From assembly GCF_000797515.1 (NCBI RefSeq), contig NZ_JSBN01000033.1, positions 1 through 32,802 on the forward strand: DNA of 32,802 bases, written 5' to 3'. The notes below the pieces were generated by a model. It was not told the DNA's origin. It saw only the letters and a list, made by a program, of their open reading frames with translations, and did no database searches. This document shows positions 29,009-32,802 of the stretch, in pieces. The position numbers were made by a program, and so were the translations under genes. Positions within the stretch are counted from its first letter, which is position 1. Every line of letters begins with the position of its first letter. The stretch is from Sphingomonas sp. Ant H11 (GTDB lineage Bacteria; Pseudomonadota; Alphaproteobacteria; Sphingomonadales; Sphingomonadaceae).

Positions 29009-30463
29009 ATGCACCGCGCCCTTGTCCCGCCCTTCTCCCTGCTGCTTGTCGCCGCCTTGCCGACCGCCCTCCATGCCCAATCCGCGTTGCAAAGCCGGGT
29101 AGAAGACGTTTTGCGCAGCGCCAGCCCCGGCACGCGCTTTGGCCTGGTCGTGGTGGATGAGACCGGCACCGAAATCGTCGCGATCAACCCCGATCAGCGT
29201 TTCATCCCGGCCTCCAATACCAAGATGTTCACCACTGCCGCCGCTTTCTGGTCGCTGGGCGCGCTCGACCAGCCCGATGAAGCGGGCGGTGCAGCGGTGC
29301 GGATCGACCAGACCGGCAACCAGCGCGACGTGATCCTGGAAGGCCATGGCGATGCGCGCCTGTCGAGCGCCCCCGCCTGCACGGTCGATTGTCTTGCGAC
29401 GCTCGCCGATGCGGTTGCCGCAAAGACGCGGGTGGTGCACGACGTCGTCGGCGATGACAGCCTGTATCCCGACCAGCGCTGGAGCCCGGGGATGAGCTGG
29501 AACAACATCCCGACCAAATCGGGCACGGCAAGTTCCGCCCTGACGCTCGACGACAACGAACTGCCCGTGACCGTGACCCCGACCACGCCGGGTCGCCCGC
29601 CGACCGTGACGCTGCCGCCTTATTACACGCTCGAAAATGGCGCGCTGACAACGGCGACGGGCACGACCACGATAACCTTCGATCGCGCGCCGAACGGCAC
29701 GGCTGTGCGGCTCGGCGGGACGATCGCGGTCGGCGACAAACCCGAGCAATTGCGCCTCGGCATCGACGATCCGGCGCATTATGCTGCGTGGATGCTGCGC
29801 AATATGCTGGTTGCGCGTGGTGTCCGCGTCACGGGCAACGTCAGCGTGCGCCATCGCCCGCTCACGCCCGCCGATGATCCGGCAATCCGTGGCGGTGCCC
29901 CAGCAGCGCGGGCTCCAACCACCACGCCGCTCGCGCGACTGACGCCCTCGCCGTTGATCGAGGATCTGACGCTCATCAACAAGGTCAGCCAGAACCTCCA
30001 TGCCGAGCTGATGCTGCGTCGTATCGCACTGAAGAACGGCAGCGGATCGATCGCAGATGGCCAGGTCGCCGTGCGCGCGATGCTCGCCCAGGCGGGTGTG
30101 CCGCGCGTGGCGTTCGACTTTGCGGATGGCTCGGGCATGTCGAGCTATAACCGGGTGACGCCGCGCGGCGTGGTCACCTTCCTACGCTGGGTGAGCGCGC
30201 AACCGTGGGGCACCGCTTGGCGTGCAACGCTGCCGGTTGGCGGCGAAGGCATGCTGGCGCGCCGCTTTGCCGGCAGCGCGCTTGACCACAAAGTGTTCGC
30301 CAAGACGGGCACGCTCAACGCCACCAACGCGCTGTCCGGCTATATGGTCGCCAAGAGCGGGCGCACGCTGACGATGGCGCTTTATGCCAACGACGTTCCC
30401 GATGGGACGAGCGCGATTAAGGCGATGGATGCAGCGTTGCTCCTGATCGCTTCGCAAAACTGA
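29009..30463 (+). CDS. dacB: D-alanyl-D-alanine carboxypeptidase/endopeptidase, PBP4 type
   Basis: Low-molecular-mass class C penicillin-binding protein (peptidase family S13), periplasmic, trimming or cleaving peptidoglycan peptides (EC 3.4.16.4 and endopeptidase). It is 484 residues and intact, with a signal peptide (MHRALVPPFSLLLVAALPTALHA). The active-site triad of motifs is S69-N-T-K72 (FIPASNTKMFTT), S379-Y-N381 (DGSGMSSYNRVTP) and K432-T-G434 (FAKTGTLN). The large insertion between the first two motifs (LEGHGDARLSS, VVGDDSLYP, SALTLDDNE) is typical of PBP4. The D-Ala-D-Ala-type specificity fits with the D-amino-acid genes nearby, though a housekeeping role is equally possible. A dioxygenase gene follows after ten bases. 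Confidence 0.93.
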   Translation: MHRALVPPFSLLLVAALPTALHAQSALQSRVEDVLRSASPGTRFGLVVVDETGTEIVAINPDQRFIPASNTKMFTTAAAFWSLGALDQPDEAGGAAVRIDQTGNQRDVILEGHGDARLSSAPACTVDCLATLADAVAAKTRVVHDVVGDDSLYPDQRWSPGMSWNNIPTKSGTASSALTLDDNELPVTVTPTTPGRPPTVTLPPYYTLENGALTTATGTTTITFDRAPNGTAVRLGGTIAVGDKPEQLRLGIDDPAHYAAWMLRNMLVARGVRVTGNVSVRHRPLTPADDPAIRGGAPAARAPTTTPLARLTPSPLIEDLTLINKVSQNLHAELMLRRIALKNGSGSIADGQVAVRAMLAQAGVPRVAFDFADGSGMSSYNRVTPRGVVTFLRWVSAQPWGTAWRATLPVGGEGMLARRFAGSALDHKVFAKTGTLNATNALSGYMVAKSGRTLTMALYANDVPDGTSAIKAMDAALLLIASQN

Positions 30464-30473
30464 GAGACGGGTA

Positions 30474-31297
30474 ATGACCGATTATGTCGCCGACTTTCGT
30501 GCCCATGCTACGCCATCGTGCGCGGATTCTTTTCCCCCGCCGAGGTCGCCGCGATCGGCGCGGCCATGGATCAGGTCTATGCCGAAGGCGTCGCGCACGG
30601 CCAAAGCTTTCGCCACGGCAATTTGTTGTACTCCGTCCGCCCCGGGCCCGACGGTTCGCCGCATGTGCCGATGGTGCAGTGGCCATCCTACCATGTCGCG
30701 CTGCTCAACCAGACGCGGCTCGATCCGCGCTGGGCGACGCTGCTGGAGCCGCTAATCGGGCAGGACATCAAACAGATCATCAACCAACTGCATTGGAAAC
30801 TGCCCGATCGCAGCGGCGATTTCGCCTGGCATCAGGACGCGAAATCGCGGCGGCCGGCAGAGGCGTATCGCAATCTCGGCAGCTCTTATGTCCAGACCGG
30901 GCTCGCGATCGATCCGCACAATCCGGGCAGCGGCGGAATGCGCTTCATCCCCGGCAGCCACACACGCGGAGCCTTGCCGCTCGACCCCGCCGCCTCGCTC
31001 GGCCGCTCGCCCGAGGACAGCGCGCTCGACGCGGCGGGCCTGTCGCCCGCGGACCAGGTCGACCTGATCCTCGAACCCGGCGACATCGCCTTGTGGAGCC
31101 CGTATCTGGTCCATGCCTCGGGCACCAACACCGCCACCCACCTGCGCCGCTTCTACATCAACGGTTATGTCCGCGCCGAGGATTGCGACCGCGGCGAATG
31201 GACCTTCCGCGACGGCCAGTCGGTCGCTTTAGGCGCGGAACAGGCGTTGGTGCATTACGAGCAATTGCGCGAACGGCCCGAGCCGCATTTCGTTTAG
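30474..31297 (+). CDS. Phytanoyl-CoA dioxygenase (PhyH) family protein (one frameshift)
   Basis: Non-haem Fe(II)/2-oxoglutarate-dependent oxygenase, cytosolic, about 274 residues. The frame breaks almost at once: a G appears to be missing at 30507-30508. Correction turns the start into FRAHGYAIVRGFFSPAEV, the normal opening of the family. Iron ligands are His120 and Asp122 in FAWHQDAKS and a distal His in LVHASGTN. A later Arg in HLRRFYINGY would bind 2-oxoglutarate. Other landmarks are GMRFIPGSHTRGAL and LEPGDIALWSPY. A Shine-Dalgarno (GAGAGACGGG) precedes the ATG, ten bases after dacB. The substrate is unknown. Pairing with a PBP4 and a D-amino-acid operon could mean hydroxylation of an amino acid or small acid, but nothing in the sequence fixes this. 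Confidence 0.87.
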
Positions 31298-31438
31298 GGG
31301 GCAACGCTAAGCGACTGGGATTGGTGGGGAGCGGGCGTTACCGGGATGGTGAGCAACGTTGTGCACTGGTGCCCCGAGCACTGGAGAATGTCACCGCAAG
31401 CTGCCAGCATTCCGCCACGACGACTCAAGGGAGATTTT

Positions 31439-32282
31439 ATGGGTAAAATCTGGCTCGAAGGATTGGCGCTGCTGACAGTTGTCTTTTCCTACAACCAAAC
31501 GGCTGCCGCTGCTGTAACTGACGGAACATCAAAGCTGCCTTGGCAGATCGATGGTACACCGGGGGTCTGCCTGCTCACGCGAACCATTCCGGGTACAAGC
31601 CCCGCCCTCTTCGCGATTCGCACAGTGCCGGGTAGCGATCGATACAGATTTATCTTTGCCGGGGAGCAGATACTTAAGACCTCACTGGCGTCGAACAAGC
31701 GCGCTGAAATTGTATTTGACGACGGCAAGCCCAGCATCGACGCTTGGTCGTCCGGAATTCGCCTGTCGCCTTATCCCTACGCAGTTCAAGCAGAGTTTGA
31801 AGATGGGACAGTTATAAGGAGACTTGGGCAGGCCGCCTCGGTTGGAATAAAAATTGAAAAAAATAAATGTCGGTCTCGCAGTATTGGAAGGCGCAGGCAA
31901 AGCGGCTGAGGCTCTCAACTCCTGCATCACCGAGCAACTTGTTCAGTGGGGTGCCGACCCTGCGCAATTTGCGCCAAATGGTATGCCGCCAGCCCCACTT
32001 CGAAGGAGGGACGATTGGCTTTCGGCCGAGCAACTCGCCAAGATGGAAATAAAACACGATCGTAGCGCGATGCACGCCAAGTATTATTTGTCGATTAGCG
32101 TCGATGGTAAGGTGGACGGCTGCACACGGATCAACCCGGACTCCGGAAAAGATGATGCCGATCGCTGGATTTGCCCCGCGCTCGTGTCGCAGCACCTGTT
32201 CGAGCCAGCACATGATTCAGCCGGCAAAGCTGTACGCGGCGTGGTCTCCTTCATGTTCGACATTGTCACTGCAGCACGATGA
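31439..32282 (+). CDS. Exported protein with TonB-C-like C-terminal domain (one frameshift)
   Basis: Not recognised as a named gene. The ATG at 31439 has AAGGGAGA upstream and opens a signal-peptide-like segment (MGKIWLEGLALLTVVFS to QTAAAA). A first domain (about 30-135) contains PGVCLLTRTIPG and YRFIFAGEQILKTS. The end (about 195-280: AKYYLSISVDGKVDGCTRI, WICPALVSQHLFEPA, GKAVRGVVSFMF) has the TonB-C-like spacing of two cysteines and F-x-P-A seen in many sphingomonad proteins. The frame breaks in the A7 run 31857-31863, and one A fewer gives IEKINVGLAVLEGAGKA, joining two otherwise separate frames. Base composition is visibly more A+T-rich than all neighbours, which may indicate recent acquisition. 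It lacks the membrane anchor and proline-rich stretch of true TonB, so energy transduction is unlikely. Confidence 0.7.
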
Positions 32283-32374
32283 ATAGTGGAACGGCCCCCA
32301 ATCACTAGCAGCGAAGAGGCCCGTCAACGTCCGCAACTGGGCGGAAGTTGCCGAACGGCACCATCAATCCCCCC

Positions 32375-32802
32375 CTAACCCACCGTCCCCGCCACCGCAT
32401 CGCCAGTCGCCGGTCGCAGCACGAAGATCCCGCTGTCGAAATGCCGCGTCGGGTGGACGCGGTTGGTCAGCAGCGTCCACGCATATCCGCGCTCGAAATC
32501 GATCCACAGGCCGGTGCCGGTGAAGCCGGTATGGCCGATCGTCTCGGCCGAACAGGCCGCCCCGCCCGACCAACCGCCGAATTTGCGCTCCCATCCGCAC
32601 GTGCGATGCTCGTAGAACGGGGTGCGGATCGCAGCGCGCATGGCGGGCGATGCGCCGCTCCCGTCGAGCACCCCCGGCGGCGAAATCGAGCACGCCGCCG
32701 ACCGTGCCGAACAGCCCGGCATGGCCGGTCTCGCCGCCCAGTGCTGCGGCATTCTCGTCATGCACCTCGCCCTTCAGCACGCGGCCGCGCCACGCGCAGC
32801 GT
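32375..32802 (-). CDS. Beta-lactamase-family serine hydrolase, C-terminal part (one frameshift)
   Basis: The 3' end of a serine hydrolase gene that enters from the right edge of the window. The visible chain contains VHDENAAALGGETGHAGLFG, then after correction RTPFYEHRTCGWERKFGGW, the third active-site motif H-T-G in GHTGFTGTGLWID, and the closing LLTNRVHPTR. This arrangement is typical of class C beta-lactamase-like esterases and of hydrolases encoded near N-acetylmuramate or anhydromuropeptide recycling genes, but the nucleophile lies outside the window. The frame breaks in a C5 run on the + strand (32671-32675), where removing one base joins the halves. It converges with the TonB-C-like gene across 92 bases that hold no recognisable feature. 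Confidence 0.85.

Noticed and set aside
1..32802. tRNA, rRNA, CRISPR arrays, insertion sequences, prophage or defence genes
   Set aside because: No transposase, integrase, tandem spacer-repeat pattern or RNA gene signature was recognised on either strand.

Overview
The window looks like a chromosomal segment of a sphingomonad (Sphingomonas or a close relative in the Alphaproteobacteria). This is inferred from the high G+C coding sequence, two TonB-dependent receptors, a FecI/FecR/STN-receptor cassette, and many exported hydrolases in tight operons. No rRNA, tRNA, insertion sequence or CRISPR array was recognised. Coding density is very high and no gene-free stretch exceeds 300 bases.

Region 1 (1-11345, + strand) is a glucuronide/glucuronoxylan utilisation locus. 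It runs: TonB-dependent receptor (5' end outside the window), exported alpha/beta hydrolase, mannonate dehydratase UxuA, GH2 beta-glucuronidase with an NxK motif, a LacI-type palindrome, GH67 alpha-glucuronidase, and a GH31 alpha-glycosidase. The receptor would import oligosaccharides, the exported glycosidases would release glucuronate and neutral sugars, and UxuA would feed D-mannonate to 2-keto-3-deoxygluconate.

Region 2 (11392-17068) has a metallophosphoesterase on the - strand, divergent from an ECF sigma factor (FecI type), a FecR anti-sigma factor and an STN-containing TonB-dependent receptor. It closes with a 13-bp perfect hairpin.

Region 3 (17188-31297) concerns peptide and D-amino-acid catabolism. 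A + strand operon holds an amidohydrolase, a serine beta-lactamase-like hydrolase, a LysR regulator, DgcN, DgcA and an exported D-aminoacylase. It meets tail-to-tail, with a 3-bp gap, a - strand pair (S9 peptidase, then an amidohydrolase fused to a CIA30-like domain). That pair is divergent from dacB (PBP4) and a phytanoyl-CoA dioxygenase-family gene. The proposed flow is periplasmic hydrolysis of D-residue-containing peptides or N-acyl-D-amino acids, then cytosolic D-glutamate conversion by DgcN/DgcA.

Region 4 (31439-32802) holds a lower-G+C exported protein with a TonB-C-like end and the 3' part of a serine hydrolase on the - strand.

A caution dominates the window. Ten genes carry single-base frame disruptions (15 in total, many in homopolymer runs) and one carries an in-frame TAG. 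In every frameshifted gene a one-base correction restores a continuous, family-like protein. I read these as sequence errors, not gene decay, and annotate each as one CDS with its breakpoints listed.
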